Assembly (NCBI GenBank): GCA_022822665.1
Contig: JAJEAR010000064.1
Coordinates: 124,001-188,000, forward strand
Origin: Alphaproteobacteria bacterium
GTDB lineage: Bacteria; Pseudomonadota; Alphaproteobacteria; Thalassobaculales; Thalassobaculaceae
Direction of reading: 5' to 3'
DNA length: 64,000 nucleotides
Shown here piece after piece: positions 35,168-44,607 of this stretch. Under the pieces are notes generated by a model, which saw nothing but the letters and a program-made list of their open reading frames with translations, was not told the DNA's origin and searched no databases. Positions within the stretch are counted from its first letter, which is position 1. Each line of letters begins with the position of its first letter. The position numbers were made by a program, and so were the translations under genes.

Positions 35168-35674
35168 ATGCCGGTGCCCGCACATCCTGCCATGCGTGGC
35201 CCGGGACCGCGTTCCGGAGTACGCCGGGGGCTGATCGCCCTCGGCGCGCTCTGCTTCATGTGGTCGGCGTCCGCGGCGGCCGAGCTGCCGCGGACCAGCG
35301 ACGAGCTCATGGGCCAGATCCGTCTGGCCATCGAGACGCGCGACTACGACATCCTCAAGCGCATCGTGCTGTGGAAGGACGCGGGCAAGATCAAGAAAAG
35401 GGTGGTCCGGTTTCACCTGAACCGAAACCTCGGTCGGAAGATCAAGAGCATGTCCTGGGAGACGTTTCCCGAAGACGGGATGGATGCGCTGATCGCAACC
35501 GGAAAGCTGGTTCCGAACATGGAGATGACCCACGCGGTTCGGGTGATCTTCGACGAGGAGCCGATCAATGCAAGCGGCCAGCTGCCGACGTCGGTGTTCC
35601 TCGTCGGCAAGCGCAAGGGCGTCTATCGCATCGGGCTGGTGGTTCGAACCGGCTTCGATGACGACGACGACTGA
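35168..35674 (+). CDS. Small secreted protein of unknown function
   Basis: The reading frame starts within the end of the PQQ gene. ATG at 35168 gives 168 aa; an ATG at 35192 gives a cleaner signal peptide (V-R-R-G-L-I-A-L-G-A-L-C-F-M-W-S-A-S-A-A-A). The mature part has L-M-G-Q-I-R-L-A-I-E-T-R-D-Y-D and basic strands (R-V-V-R-F-H-L-N-R-N-L-G-R-K-I-K). It ends in T-G-F-D-D-D-D-D, an acidic tail that could bind a metal ion. I do not recognise a family. Its position between the dehydrogenase and molybdenum-hydroxylase genes suggests a periplasmic accessory role. Confidence 0.7.
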   Translation: MPVPAHPAMRGPGPRSGVRRGLIALGALCFMWSASAAAELPRTSDELMGQIRLAIETRDYDILKRIVLWKDAGKIKKRVVRFHLNRNLGRKIKSMSWETFPEDGMDALIATGKLVPNMEMTHAVRVIFDEEPINASGQLPTSVFLVGKRKGVYRIGLVVRTGFDDDDD

Positions 35675-35721
35675 CGCGGACGGCGGCCGCGACACCTGCG
35701 CGGGAGATCAGGGAGAGATCG

Positions 35722-36174
35722 ATGGCGAATGTACGTATCAACGGTGAAGATCGGGCCCTGGATGGCCCGGATGACACCAGTCTGCTGTGGGGCCTCCGCG
35801 ATCTCGCGGGCCTGACGGGAACCAAGTACGGCTGCGGAACCGGGCTGTGCGGCGCCTGCACGGTGCTGGTCGACGGCGTGTCCGTCCGCTCGTGCCAGAC
35901 CACGCTCGAGGAGGTTGCGGGCAAGGAGGTGACCACCATCGAGGGCCTTGACGCGGACGGGAACCACCCGGTGCAGGTCGCCTGGCGCCAGGCCAACGTG
36001 CCGCAGTGCGGATTCTGCCAGGCCGGGCAGATCATGCAGGCCGCGAGCCTGCTGAACGAGACACCGAACCCGACCGACGAGCAGATCCTCGAAAGCATGG
36101 CGGGCAACATCTGCCGATGCGGCTGCTACGAGCGGATCGTGGCGGCGGTGCGGCTCGCGGCGACGGGAGCATGA
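35722..36174 (+). CDS. Molybdenum hydroxylase small subunit, two [2Fe-2S] clusters
   Basis: This 150-aa protein is the electron-transfer subunit of an IorAB/aldehyde-oxidoreductase-type enzyme. The plant-type ferredoxin cluster is in Y-G-C-G-T-G-L-C-G-A-C-T-V-L-V-D-G with the fourth Cys in R-S-C-Q. The second cluster is in C-G-F-C-Q-A-G and N-I-C-R-C-G-C-Y. It has no signal peptide, so it would leave the cell only as a folded complex with the Tat-bearing large subunit. The gap to that gene is 3 bp. No FAD (CoxM-like) subunit is present, so NAD is not the likely acceptor. Confidence 0.92.
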   Translation: MANVRINGEDRALDGPDDTSLLWGLRDLAGLTGTKYGCGTGLCGACTVLVDGVSVRSCQTTLEEVAGKEVTTIEGLDADGNHPVQVAWRQANVPQCGFCQAGQIMQAASLLNETPNPTDEQILESMAGNICRCGCYERIVAAVRLAATGA

Positions 36175-36177
36175 ACC

Positions 36178-38493
36178 ATGTTGCACACGATTGAACAGGC
36201 CGTTCTGCGTGGACCGGTCGGCAAGACGGCCGGCCTCGCGGTATCCAAGGTTTCGCGTCGCAGTTTCCTGCAGGGTTCCGCTGCCGTATTCGCGATCGCA
36301 GCGGTTGCGTCCGAGGCCCGCGCGTTCGAGCGCTACGAGACCGGTGGCAACACCATGCCGCACGGTCTGCGCTACGATCCGCACACCTTCGTCTCCATCG
36401 ATGCCGACGGCACGGTGACGCTGGTGGCACACCGCTCGGAAATGGGCCAGGGCTCGCGCACCTCGGTGCCGATGGTCCTCGCCGACGAGATGGGTGCCGA
36501 CTGGAACCGCGTGAAACTGGTCCAGGCGGAAGGCGACGAGCCGAAGTACGGCAACCAGGACACCGACGGCTCACGCTCGCTGCGCCACCACGTGCAGTCC
36601 ATGCGCCAGATGGGCGCATCGGTCCGGCACATGCTGGCCAGTGCCGCCGCCAGGAAGTGGGGCGTCGACCCGTCCGCGGTCCAGGTCGGGGTACACGAGG
36701 TCACGAGCGGCACCTTCCGGGCCGGTTTCGGTGAACTCGCGGCCGCGGCGATGGAGGAACCGGTTCCGGCTTTCGAGGAGCTGACCTTCAAGAGCGAGGA
36801 CGAGTTCCGCTACATCGGCAAGGGCAACGTCCAGATCTACGACCTGCACGACATCACCACGGGCAAGGCGATCTACGGTGCGGACGTGATGCTTCCGGGA
36901 ATGAAGGTTGCGGCCATCGCCCGGCCCCCGGTGGTCGGTGCGCCACCTGTGCGCTACGACGCCTCCGCGACCTGGGAGGTCGCCGGTGTCGAGCATGTGC
37001 TCGGGCTCGAGGTCTCGATGCCGCCGGCGAAGTTCGCGCCCCTGGGCGGGATCGCGGTCGTCGCCAGCAATACCGATGCGGCGATCAGGGGCCGCGACGC
37101 GCTCGAGATCGAGTGGGGATCGAGCCCGCACGGCGAGTTCAACTCCGCCGCGCACATGGCCGAGATGCGGGCGACCGCCGCCGAGCCGGGCAAAGTCCTG
37201 CGCAAGGTCGGCGATCCCGACGGCGCCTTCGCCGGTGCGGCGAAGACCGTCGAGCGGGAGTACAGCCAGGCATTCATGGTGCATGCCACCATGGAACCGC
37301 CCGCGGCTGTGGCGAATGTCGCCAACGGCAAGGCGGAGATCTGGGCCCCGGTGCAGTCCCCGTACGGCACCCGGGTCGATGTCGCCAACGCGCTGCACAT
37401 GGATCCCGCGGACGTGACCGTCAACGTCACCCTGCTCGGCGGCGGTTTCGGCCGTAAGTCGAAGTGCGACTTCGTGATCGAGGCGGCCATGCTCAGCCAG
37501 AAGATCGGTGCGCCGGTCAAGGTACAGTGGACGCGCGAAGACGACATCCGCAACGGTTTCAACCACACCACCTCGGTGGAACGGATTGCGGTCGCACTCG
37601 ATGCCGACAACAAGGTGACGGGATGGCGGCACAATTCGGTCGCGCCCTCGATCCTGTCTACCTTCGCTCCCGACAGCGGCTACCAGTTCTTCATCGAGGC
37701 CGGAATGGGTCACGTCGACATGCCGTTCGAGATCCCCAACATCTCGGTCGAGAACGGCAAGGCGCTGGCGCATGCCCGCGTCGGCTGGTTCCGCTCGGTG
37801 TCGAACATTCCCCGTGCCTGGGCGGTCCAGAGCTTCGCATCCGAACTCGCCCATGAACTCGGCCGTGATGAACTCGAGGTGATGCTCGAGCTCATCGGCT
37901 CGGACCGGAAGATCGACATCAAGGCCCAGAACTTCCCCGACAACTACTGGAACTACGGGGAGAAGAACGAGGTCTACCCGATCGACACCGGCAGGCTGAA
38001 GAACGTCCTGCGCCTTGCCGCCGAGAAGGGCGGCTGGGGCAAGTCGATGCCCGAAGGTGAAGGCCTTGGCCTGGCGGTCCACCGGTCGTTCGTCACCTAT
38101 GTGGCGGCCTGTGTGCACGTGAAGGTGGTTGACGGGCTGATCACCGTGCCGGAGGTCAACATGGCCGTCGACTGCGGCTTCGTCGCCAACCCGGAACGGG
38201 TCCGCAGCCAGATGGAGGGTGCGGCCGTCCAGGGCATGACCATCGCCCTGCACAGCGGACTGACCTACGAGAACGGTGCCGTGCTCGAATCCAACTATCA
38301 CGACTACCTGATGGTTCGGGCCGACAACTTCCCGCGGGTGGTCAGGACCCACATGGTCGACAATCCGTTCTCGGTGCATGCGGCGGGCGCAGGCGAGCCC
38401 GGCGTGCCGCCGATCGCCCCGGCGCTCGGCAATGCGCTGTTCCATGCCACCGGCAAGCGGATGCGGGACCTGCCGTTCGGCGATACGGTCTGA
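36178..38493 (+). CDS. Molybdenum hydroxylase large subunit (IorB/aldehyde oxidase type), Tat signal
   Basis: This 771-aa catalytic subunit belongs to the xanthine oxidase family. A perfect Tat motif (S-R-R-S-F-L-Q-G, near residue 27) is followed by a hydrophobic stretch ending in A-R-A. Cofactor-binding motifs are M-G-Q-G (near 87) and G-G-G-F-G-R-K (near 423). The catalytic Glu lies in G-E-P-G-V-P-P-I-A-P-A-L near the end. Substrates of this class include aldehydes, isoquinoline and nicotinate. Downstream of a PQQ alcohol dehydrogenase, oxidation of the aldehyde product to the acid in the periplasm is the simplest reading, though inferred. A strong terminator follows. Confidence 0.92.
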   Translation: MLHTIEQAVLRGPVGKTAGLAVSKVSRRSFLQGSAAVFAIAAVASEARAFERYETGGNTMPHGLRYDPHTFVSIDADGTVTLVAHRSEMGQGSRTSVPMVLADEMGADWNRVKLVQAEGDEPKYGNQDTDGSRSLRHHVQSMRQMGASVRHMLASAAARKWGVDPSAVQVGVHEVTSGTFRAGFGELAAAAMEEPVPAFEELTFKSEDEFRYIGKGNVQIYDLHDITTGKAIYGADVMLPGMKVAAIARPPVVGAPPVRYDASATWEVAGVEHVLGLEVSMPPAKFAPLGGIAVVASNTDAAIRGRDALEIEWGSSPHGEFNSAAHMAEMRATAAEPGKVLRKVGDPDGAFAGAAKTVEREYSQAFMVHATMEPPAAVANVANGKAEIWAPVQSPYGTRVDVANALHMDPADVTVNVTLLGGGFGRKSKCDFVIEAAMLSQKIGAPVKVQWTREDDIRNGFNHTTSVERIAVALDADNKVTGWRHNSVAPSILSTFAPDSGYQFFIEAGMGHVDMPFEIPNISVENGKALAHARVGWFRSVSNIPRAWAVQSFASELAHELGRDELEVMLELIGSDRKIDIKAQNFPDNYWNYGEKNEVYPIDTGRLKNVLRLAAEKGGWGKSMPEGEGLGLAVHRSFVTYVAACVHVKVVDGLITVPEVNMAVDCGFVANPERVRSQMEGAAVQGMTIALHSGLTYENGAVLESNYHDYLMVRADNFPRVVRTHMVDNPFSVHAAGAGEPGVPPIAPALGNALFHATGKRMRDLPFGDTV

Positions 38494-38516
38494 TTTCGCC
38501 GCCGCATACCGCGTTA

Positions 38517-38547
38517 GGGGCCGGCGTCACGCCGGCCCCTCAGTTTT
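38517..38547 (+). terminator. Rho-independent terminator of the PQQ/molybdenum-hydroxylase operon
   Basis: A 10-bp perfect stem (GGGGCCGGCG / CGCCGGCCCC) with a TCA loop is followed by TCAGTTTT. It lies 23 bp after the large-subunit stop. The UDG stop codon on the other strand falls just beyond the stem, so both converging genes may use the hairpin, though only the plus side has a T run. Confidence 0.65.
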
Positions 38548-39202
38548 GTGCCGCAAGATGGTCGCGGATTTTCCCGAACACGTCCTCGAACATCTGCGTG
38601 GTCAGTCTCCCGGTGTTGGTGTTGTAGCGGGAGCAATGGTAGGAGGCCGCGAGCACGCGGCCGTCGGGCAGGGTATGGAACGCCCCGTGCCCGAAGCCGA
38701 ACGCGGCGCGCCGCAGCCCGAGTGCCGCCAGTACCGCCCCGTGGGCGACCGTTCCCAACGCCAGGATGACGGAGAGTTCCGGCATGCCGGCCATCTCGCG
38801 CTCAAGGTACTCCAGGCAGTTGCGCACCTCGCCCCCACTCGGACGGTTCTGCGGCGGCACGCACCTGACCGCGTTGGTGATCCGGCAGTCCACGAGCACC
38901 AGTCCGTCATCGGGACGCGACCGGTACCGACCGCGGCTGAACCCGAACTTGTCGGTGGTCGCGTAGAGCAGGTCTCCGGCCCAGTCGCCGGTAAACGGCC
39001 GACCGGTCCGGTTGGCGCCACGCAGCCCCGGCGCAAGCCCGACGATCAGCAGGCGACCCGAACGGTCACCGAAGGAGGGAACCGGCGCGTTGAACCAGTC
39101 CGGCTCGGCCTCGCGGCACCCGTTGCGGAACGCACACAGCCGGGGGCAGTTCGGGCAGTCGGCCGGCGGATCGGCCGGACCGCGTCCAGGCACTTGCGTC
39201 AC
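38540..39202 (-). CDS. Family 5 uracil-DNA glycosylase (UdgB type)
   Basis: The enzyme removes uracil and other deaminated bases from DNA. The 220-aa protein has an N-terminal Cys cluster (C16, C19, C23, C29), part of which should bind the 4Fe-4S centre. Motif A is G-L-A-P-G-L-R-G-A-N-R-T-G-R-P-F-T-G-D, where the classical catalytic Asp/Asn is absent as in family 5. Motif B is S-Y-H-C-S-R-Y-N-T-N-T-G-R-L-T. It overlaps the upstream NYN gene by 4 bp (ATGA). This pair next to folK-rpoZ is a conserved alphaproteobacterial arrangement as I recall. Confidence 0.9.
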   Translation of the reverse strand: MTQVPGRGPADPPADCPNCPRLCAFRNGCREAEPDWFNAPVPSFGDRSGRLLIVGLAPGLRGANRTGRPFTGDWAGDLLYATTDKFGFSRGRYRSRPDDGLVLVDCRITNAVRCVPPQNRPSGGEVRNCLEYLEREMAGMPELSVILALGTVAHGAVLAALGLRRAAFGFGHGAFHTLPDGRVLAASYHCSRYNTNTGRLTTQMFEDVFGKIRDHLAAQN

Positions 39203-39801
39203 CGCCGGTCGCGGTCCTCGCCGACGTGACCCCTGTCGTCGTCACGCCCGACGCCGCGGTGGACCCGGTCCGACAATTCCCGCTTGATCTCGTTTTCGAG
39301 CGTCTGCAGTTCCACGAACACGTCGGCCTGTCGACGCAGGTCGTCCGACACCAGCGGCGGCTGGGTCTTGAACGACGAGACCACTGTCACACGCACACCC
39401 TTGCGCTGCACGGCTTCGACCAGGCGCCTGAAGTCCCCGTCGCCCGAGAACAGCACCGCGTGATCGATCTGCGGCGCCATGTCCAGCATGTCGACAGCAA
39501 GCTCGACATCCATGTTGTTCCTGATCTTGCGCCGTCCCTGGTGATCTGTGTACTCGCGCGTCAACTTGGTGACCATCGTGTACCCGTTGTAGTCCAGCCA
39601 GTCGATCAGTGGCCGGATCGGCGAATACTCCTGATCATCGATCAGCGCGGTATAATAGTAGATCCTGATCAGGCGGCCCTGATCCGCGAACAGCTCGCGG
39701 AGCCTGCGGTAGTCGATGTCGAAGCCCAGCGCCCGCGCCGCACCGTAGAGATTGGCGCCGTCAATGAAGAGCGCGATCCGTTCTTCGCTGTAAAATTGCA
39801 T
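39199..39801 (-). CDS. NYN domain (LabA/DUF88) putative RNase
   Basis: This 200-aa PIN-like protein has the acidic residues expected of NYN nucleases: A-L-F-I-D-G-A-N-L-Y (D16), R-N-N-M-D-V-E-L-A-V-D-M-L and F-S-G-D-G-D-F-R-R-L-V. It also has V-V-S-S-F near 140. The C-terminal tail is Arg/Asp-rich and irregular. The ATG at 39801 begins M-Q-F-Y-S-E-E-R-I-A-L-F-I-D, as in homologues; the frame upstream is not conserved. RNA cleavage is inferred from the fold. Confidence 0.9.
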   Translation of the reverse strand: MQFYSEERIALFIDGANLYGAARALGFDIDYRRLRELFADQGRLIRIYYYTALIDDQEYSPIRPLIDWLDYNGYTMVTKLTREYTDHQGRRKIRNNMDVELAVDMLDMAPQIDHAVLFSGDGDFRRLVEAVQRKGVRVTVVSSFKTQPPLVSDDLRRQADVFVELQTLENEIKRELSDRVHRGVGRDDDRGHVGEDRDRR

Positions 39802-40013
39802 CCGGTGTTCCCTTCTCGACAAGGATAAACGGTCCCGCAGCGAAACGCGGGACGAAACTGCCTTCCCGCCCGGGCATCCGTCATGACCTATTCTCCCCGC
39901 GTCATGGCCGCGGGCGCACCTTCCGGTCCCGTACACACCTCCACGGTGGTACTACCGGCACGGCATGGGTAATCGCCCATCCGGTGATGGTATCAAATCG
40001 AAAGGCCGTGTGA

Positions 40014-40535
40014 ATGATTTTGGTCGGCATCGGCAGCAATCTTCCCGCCGACGGTCACGGTTCGCCGCTCGAGACCGGCCGGGCCGCGTTGCGCGCCCTG
40101 CCCGCCCACGGCATCAGGGTCCTCGCCGCATCCCCGTGGTACGAGAGCGAGCCGGTTCCCGTCGATGACACCCAGCCGTGGTTCGCCAACGCAGTCGTGA
40201 GCGTCTCCGGTCCCGATGATCCTGCGGAGCTGCTTCGCGGCCTGCACGCCGTCGAAGCGGCCCTCGGGCGGACCCGGGCCCGCAGGAACGAGGCCCGCAT
40301 CCTGGATCTCGACCTGCTCGACCATTCCGGCCGGATCGAGACCGGCTGGCCGGTGCTGCCGCATCCCCGCATGCATCTGCGCGCCTTCGTCCTGCTGCCG
40401 CTCATCGACCTCGCACCCGGCTGGATTCACCCGCGGCTCGGACGTTCGGCGCGGGACCTCCTGGCCGACCTGCCTCCGGGCCAGAGGGTGCGGGCAATCG
40501 CACCCGGGGCCCTGGGAACCCGGGGGACTCCATGA
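40014..40535 (+). CDS. folK: 2-amino-4-hydroxy-6-hydroxymethyldihydropteridine pyrophosphokinase
   Basis: FolK transfers pyrophosphate from ATP to hydroxymethyl-dihydropterin in folate synthesis. The 173-aa protein shows V-G-I-G-S-N-L, S-P-W-Y-E-S-E-P-V, the FxN pattern in W-F-A-N-A-V, and the signature E-A-R-I-L-D-L-D-L-L with H-P-R-M-H-L-R-A-F-V-L-L-P-L. It is the first plus-strand gene of this block and is divergent from the NYN gene across about 210 bp of gene-free sequence. Confidence 0.95.
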   Translation: MILVGIGSNLPADGHGSPLETGRAALRALPAHGIRVLAASPWYESEPVPVDDTQPWFANAVVSVSGPDDPAELLRGLHAVEAALGRTRARRNEARILDLDLLDHSGRIETGWPVLPHPRMHLRAFVLLPLIDLAPGWIHPRLGRSARDLLADLPPGQRVRAIAPGALGTRGTP

Positions 40536-40610
40536 CCGGCGTGCGGCTCCGGCATGTCCCGAACGACCCGGGCCCGGGTGCGGATCACCCTGTCGCCATG
40601 CCCGAAATTC

Positions 40611-40639
40611 TTGCGTGTGGCGCCTGCCGCGTATATAGT
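40611..40639 (+). promoter_or_regulatory. Sigma-70-type promoter of rpoZ
   Basis: TTGCGT (40611-40616) and TATAGT (40634-40639) are separated by exactly 17 bases. A start around 40646 leaves a leader of about 44 bases before the rpoZ ATG at 40690. It lies in the 154-bp gap after folK, so rpoZ-rsh can be transcribed apart from folK. Confidence 0.6.
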
Positions 40640-40689
40640 TCGGTGTCCGTCTTCTCTGACAATACCTCACTCTCGCAGGAGCCTGTGCC

Positions 40690-41106
40690 ATGGCACGTGT
40701 CACCGTTGAAGACTGTGTGGAACGGATTCCCAATCGCTTCGACCTGGTCATGGTCGCAGCCCAGCGTTCGCGTGACATCTCCAAGGGAGCCCCGATCACG
40801 GTCGAGGAGGACAATGACAAGAACCCGGTGATTGCCCTGCGCGAGATCGCCGATGTCACCGTCGATGTCGGGGAAGTCCGCGAGGCGCTGGTACGCGGGC
40901 TGCAGCGGCACGTCGAGATCGACGAGCCCGAAGACGACCAGATCGAACTGCTCATGTCAGACGGTGTCCAGCTCGCTCCGACCGGAGCGATACTCGCCGA
41001 CGGCACCGAGATCCACAGCCTCGACGAGGCAGACCCGGCACGGATGGGAATCGGCGGTGGCGGATTCGACGATGTCGATCCTTCGGTCCTCAACGACGAG
41101 TGCTGA
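40690..41106 (+). CDS. rpoZ: RNA polymerase omega subunit
   Basis: Omega helps RNA polymerase assemble. The 138-aa protein begins M-A-R-V-T-V-E-D-C and has the core motif [19 protein letters not shown] (near 16), [11 protein letters not shown]. The acidic C-terminal extension (about 80-138) is typical of alphaproteobacteria. It precedes the ppGpp gene, as is usual. Confidence 0.95.
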   Translation: MARVTVEDCVERIPNRFDLVMVAAQRSRDISKGAPITVEEDNDKNPVIALREIADVTVDVGEVREALVRGLQRHVEIDEPEDDQIELLMSDGVQLAPTGAILADGTEIHSLDEADPARMGIGGGGFDDVDPSVLNDEC

Positions 41107-41158
41107 AGCCCGTGCTCCCTCCGTCCCGGAGGCGACGCGTCCGGCACCCCGCCGGATC

Positions 41159-43312
41159 ATGCGGCAGTACCAACTCGCCGAGAAGGTCTCGGCCTACGAC
41201 AGGAACACCGACGAGAACCTGCTGAACAAGGCCTATGTCTTCGCGATGCAAATGCACGGCGGAGCAACACGGGCGTCCGGCGACCCCTATTTCTCGCACC
41301 CGGTCGAGGTCGCGGGCATCCTCGCCGATCTCAAGCTCGACTACATGACCGTCATCGCCGGCCTGCTGCATGACACCATCGAGGACACACCGGCAACCGT
41401 CGAGCGGATCGAGGCGGCGTTCGGGCCGGATATCGCCAGGCTCGTCGACGGCGTGACCAAGCTCAGCCTGGTCGAGTTCGACTCCCAGCAGTCGCGCCAG
41501 GCGGAGAGCTTTCGCAAGTTCGTGGTGGCGATGGCCGAGGATATCCGGGTGCTGCTGGTCAAGCTCGCGGACCGGCTGCACAACATGCGCACCCTGCACC
41601 ATGTCCCCGAGATCGCCAAGCGCTCGCGCATCGCCGTCGAGACCCTCGAGATCTACGCGCCGCTCGCCGAACGGATCGGGATGCAGACAATCCAGACCGA
41701 ACTCGAGGACCTGGCGTTTCGCCATGCCCACCCGCAGGTCTACGACTCGGTCAGGACCCGGCTCGAGTACCTGTCGGAAAACAACCCCCACACCATCGAG
41801 GACATCAGCCAGGAACTGACCAAGACCTGCGCCGCCGCCGGGATCGAGGTGCGGATTTCCGGACGCATCAAGTCCCCCTACGCGATCTGGACCAAGATGC
41901 AGCGCAAGAACGTTTCGGTCGAACAGCTCTCCGACATCGTCGCATTCCGCATGATCCTGCCGGATCACGAGGACTGCTACCGGGCCCTGGGCATCATGCA
42001 CCGCGCCTACCGGATGCTGCCGGGACGCTTCAAGGATTTCATCAGCACACCGAAGCCGAACGGCTACCGTTCACTGCACACCGTGGTGATCATCCCCAAG
42101 AGCCGGACGGTACCGATGAGCCGGACGGTCGAACTGCAGATCCGCACCGAGAAGATGCACCAGACCGCCGAGTTCGGCGTCGCCGCGCACTGGAGCTACA
42201 AGCTGGGGATCAACGGCGGTCAGGACTTCGCCAAGATCCAGGAGGAACTGAGAGCGCTCGAGCAGACGTCGGAGAACTCGCAGGACCTCCTCGACAATGC
42301 CAAGCTTCAGATGTACCCGCAGCAGATCTGCTGCTTCACGCCCAAGGGCCGCATGGTGTTCCTGCCCGGCAACGCCACCCCGATCGACTTCGCCTACGCC
42401 GTGCACACGGAGGTGGGTGATACCTGTGTGTCGGCCAGGATCAACGGCGTCGACAGGCGGCTGAGCACCACGCTGAGGAACGGTGACCAGGTCGAGATCA
42501 TCACCTCGACCACCTCGGCTCCGAAACCGTTCTGGGAGGGCCTGGTCCAGACCGGACGGGCCCGGTCGGCGATTCGCCGCCATATCCGCCAGCAGGAGCG
42601 CGGCCAGTTCAGCGCGCTCGGCAGCCAGCTGGTCGACCGGGTGTTCCTCCTCGCCGACCTGCCGCGGACCGCGGCGGCGCTGGAGACCGCCCGGGTCACC
42701 CTCGGCTTCGACACGGTCGAGGACGTTCTGGTCGCCGTCGGGTCCAACACCATCGTGCCGGAAAAGGTGTTGCAGGCGGCCTTTCCCGGCCGGCAGGACT
42801 CCGTGCCGGTGCGCCGCACCGGAACCGGCACCGTGCCGATCACGGGACTGACCCCGGGGGTCGCGGTGCATTACGCGCACTGCTGTCACCCGCTGCCGGG
42901 CGAGCGGATCGTCGGGATCATGACCACGGGCAAGGGTGTCACCATCCACACCATCGACTGCGAGACCCTGGAGGGGTTCCAGTCCATGCCCGAGAAGTGG
43001 ATCGATGTGGCCTGGGAACTCGCCAATGACGCCGGTCTCCACGTCGGGCGGCTCAGGGTGGTGCTGGCCAACGCGCCGGGCAGTCTGGGCGTCATGTCGA
43101 CGGTCATCGGACAGAATGACGGCAACATCATCAACCTGAAGATCCCGCGGCGCTCGGAGGATTTCTTCGACCTGCTTGTTGATGTCGAGGTCAGGGACAT
43201 CCGCCACCTCACCCACATCATCGCGGCCCTGCGCGCCAGTCCGGTCATCACCTCGATCGAGCGCGACCGGGACGAGGAGCGTACGGAGACACACCAGGCG
43301 GCACTGGCCTGA
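41159..43312 (+). CDS. rsh: Bifunctional (p)ppGpp synthetase/hydrolase (RelA/SpoT homologue)
   Basis: This 717-aa enzyme makes and breaks the stringent alarmone. The HD hydrolase domain is intact (L-L-H-D-T-I-E-D-T and D-R-L-H-N-M-R-T). The synthetase domain has [15 protein letters not shown] and F-R-M-I-L-P-D. A TGS domain (about 385-450) and a C-terminal ACT domain (about 640-710) follow. Both catalytic halves appear functional, as expected for the single long Rsh of alphaproteobacteria. The chosen ATG at 41159 begins [10 protein letters not shown]; the longer frame overlaps rpoZ and is not conserved. Confidence 0.96.
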   Translation: MRQYQLAEKVSAYDRNTDENLLNKAYVFAMQMHGGATRASGDPYFSHPVEVAGILADLKLDYMTVIAGLLHDTIEDTPATVERIEAAFGPDIARLVDGVTKLSLVEFDSQQSRQAESFRKFVVAMAEDIRVLLVKLADRLHNMRTLHHVPEIAKRSRIAVETLEIYAPLAERIGMQTIQTELEDLAFRHAHPQVYDSVRTRLEYLSENNPHTIEDISQELTKTCAAAGIEVRISGRIKSPYAIWTKMQRKNVSVEQLSDIVAFRMILPDHEDCYRALGIMHRAYRMLPGRFKDFISTPKPNGYRSLHTVVIIPKSRTVPMSRTVELQIRTEKMHQTAEFGVAAHWSYKLGINGGQDFAKIQEELRALEQTSENSQDLLDNAKLQMYPQQICCFTPKGRMVFLPGNATPIDFAYAVHTEVGDTCVSARINGVDRRLSTTLRNGDQVEIITSTTSAPKPFWEGLVQTGRARSAIRRHIRQQERGQFSALGSQLVDRVFLLADLPRTAAALETARVTLGFDTVEDVLVAVGSNTIVPEKVLQAAFPGRQDSVPVRRTGTGTVPITGLTPGVAVHYAHCCHPLPGERIVGIMTTGKGVTIHTIDCETLEGFQSMPEKWIDVAWELANDAGLHVGRLRVVLANAPGSLGVMSTVIGQNDGNIINLKIPRRSEDFFDLLVDVEVRDIRHLTHIIAALRASPVITSIERDRDEERTETHQAALA

Positions 43313-43328
43313 ACGGGAGAACGCCACC

Positions 43329-44078
43329 ATGTCCCCCCTGCGACTCGGTATCAACGTCGACCACGTGGCCACGATCCGCAACGCCCGCGGCGGCACCCAC
43401 CCCGACCCGGTCCGGGCCGCGCACACCGCCGTCGGCGCCGGAGCGCACGGGATCACCGCACACCTTCGCGAGGACCGCCGCCACATCCGCGATGAGGACG
43501 TTGCCCGCCTGGTCGCCGAGCTCGGGGTCCCGCTCAACCTGGAAATGGCAGCGACCCCGGAGATGATCGGCATCGCCCGGCGCCACCGGCCGCACGCGGT
43601 CTGCCTGGTGCCCGAGCGCCGCGAGGAGGTGACCACGGAGGGCGGTCTTGATGTCGCCGGCCAGCAGGACCGGATCCGTGACGCCTGTCAGGAGCTTGCC
43701 GAGTCCGGCAGCCGGGTTTCGCTGTTCATCGAGGCCGACCCGGTTCAGCTCGAGGCGGCCGTCGCCGTCGGAGCCCCTGTGGTCGAACTGCACACCGGCA
43801 GCTACTGCAGCGCGCGCGGACCCGAACAGGACCGGGAATTTGCCCGCCTGGCCGATGCGGCGGCGCGCGCGGACCGGCTCGGCCTCGAGTGCCACGCCGG
43901 GCACGGTCTCGACTTCGAGACCGTCGGTCGCATCGCGGCCATCGCGACGCTCTCCGAACTGAACATCGGTCATTTCCTGGTTGGCGAGGCGGTGTTTACC
44001 GGTCTTGCGGAAGTCGTCGGACGCATGCTCCTGCTGATGGAAGCCGCCCGGGCAGGCGTACCGGAAACCGCCCGATGA
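43329..44078 (+). CDS. pdxJ: Pyridoxine 5'-phosphate synthase
   Basis: PdxJ joins DXP with 3-amino-2-oxopropyl phosphate to give pyridoxine phosphate (vitamin B6). The 249-aa TIM barrel shows [33 protein letters not shown] and [12 protein letters not shown]. The stop overlaps the acpS start (ATGA). Start ATG at 43329 is 16 bp after rsh. Confidence 0.96.
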   Translation: MSPLRLGINVDHVATIRNARGGTHPDPVRAAHTAVGAGAHGITAHLREDRRHIRDEDVARLVAELGVPLNLEMAATPEMIGIARRHRPHAVCLVPERREEVTTEGGLDVAGQQDRIRDACQELAESGSRVSLFIEADPVQLEAAVAVGAPVVELHTGSYCSARGPEQDREFARLADAAARADRLGLECHAGHGLDFETVGRIAAIATLSELNIGHFLVGEAVFTGLAEVVGRMLLLMEAARAGVPETAR

Positions 44079-44524
44079 TCATCGGGATCGGCAGCGACCT
44101 CGTCGATATCCGGCGCATCGACCGGACCCTGGAACGGTTCGGGTCCCGGTTCACCCGCCGGGTGTTTACCTGCGAGGAACAGGCCTATGCCGACGACAAG
44201 GCCCTGCGCGGGGCAGTCTACGCCAAGCGTTTCGCTGCCAAGGAAGCGCTGTGGAAGGCACTGGGCGAGGACAGCCGGCGCGGCATAGCCTGGCGCGAAC
44301 TGCGGGTCAGCAACACCTCGGCCGGCAAGCCGGTCATGACGGTGACCGGCGCCGCCGCGCGGCGCCTCGCAGCGCTGACCCCGCCCGACATGTGCTCCAG
44401 GATCGACCTCGCGCTGACCGACGAGCCTCCGTTCGCCCAGGCGTTCGTGGTGATCTCCGCCGAGACCCTGGCGCAGCACCGGGCCCGGTCGGGCGCTTGC
44501 CGCCCGGCGGGAATTCGGTCATAA
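44075..44524 (+). CDS. acpS: Holo-[acyl-carrier-protein] synthase
   Basis: AcpS attaches 4'-phosphopantetheine to ACP. The 149-aa protein has [14 protein letters not shown] near the start and [15 protein letters not shown], which holds the metal-binding Glu. It is a little longer than the usual ~130 aa because of a C-terminal tail (R-A-R-S-G-A-C-R-P). It begins inside the pdxJ stop, so the two are translationally coupled. Confidence 0.95.
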   Translation: MIIGIGSDLVDIRRIDRTLERFGSRFTRRVFTCEEQAYADDKALRGAVYAKRFAAKEALWKALGEDSRRGIAWRELRVSNTSAGKPVMTVTGAAARRLAALTPPDMCSRIDLALTDEPPFAQAFVVISAETLAQHRARSGACRPAGIRS

Positions 44525-44607
44525 GTCAGGCCCATCAGCCGCCGCGTACCGGCAGGACTGGGCGTGGACAGCCCGGGAGTACCGACGACCTTGGACGGGA
44601 CGGAACC

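Noticed and set aside
36571..38445. A 624-codon minus-strand open frame
   Set aside because: It is antisense to the molybdenum hydroxylase large subunit, which has all its cofactor motifs.
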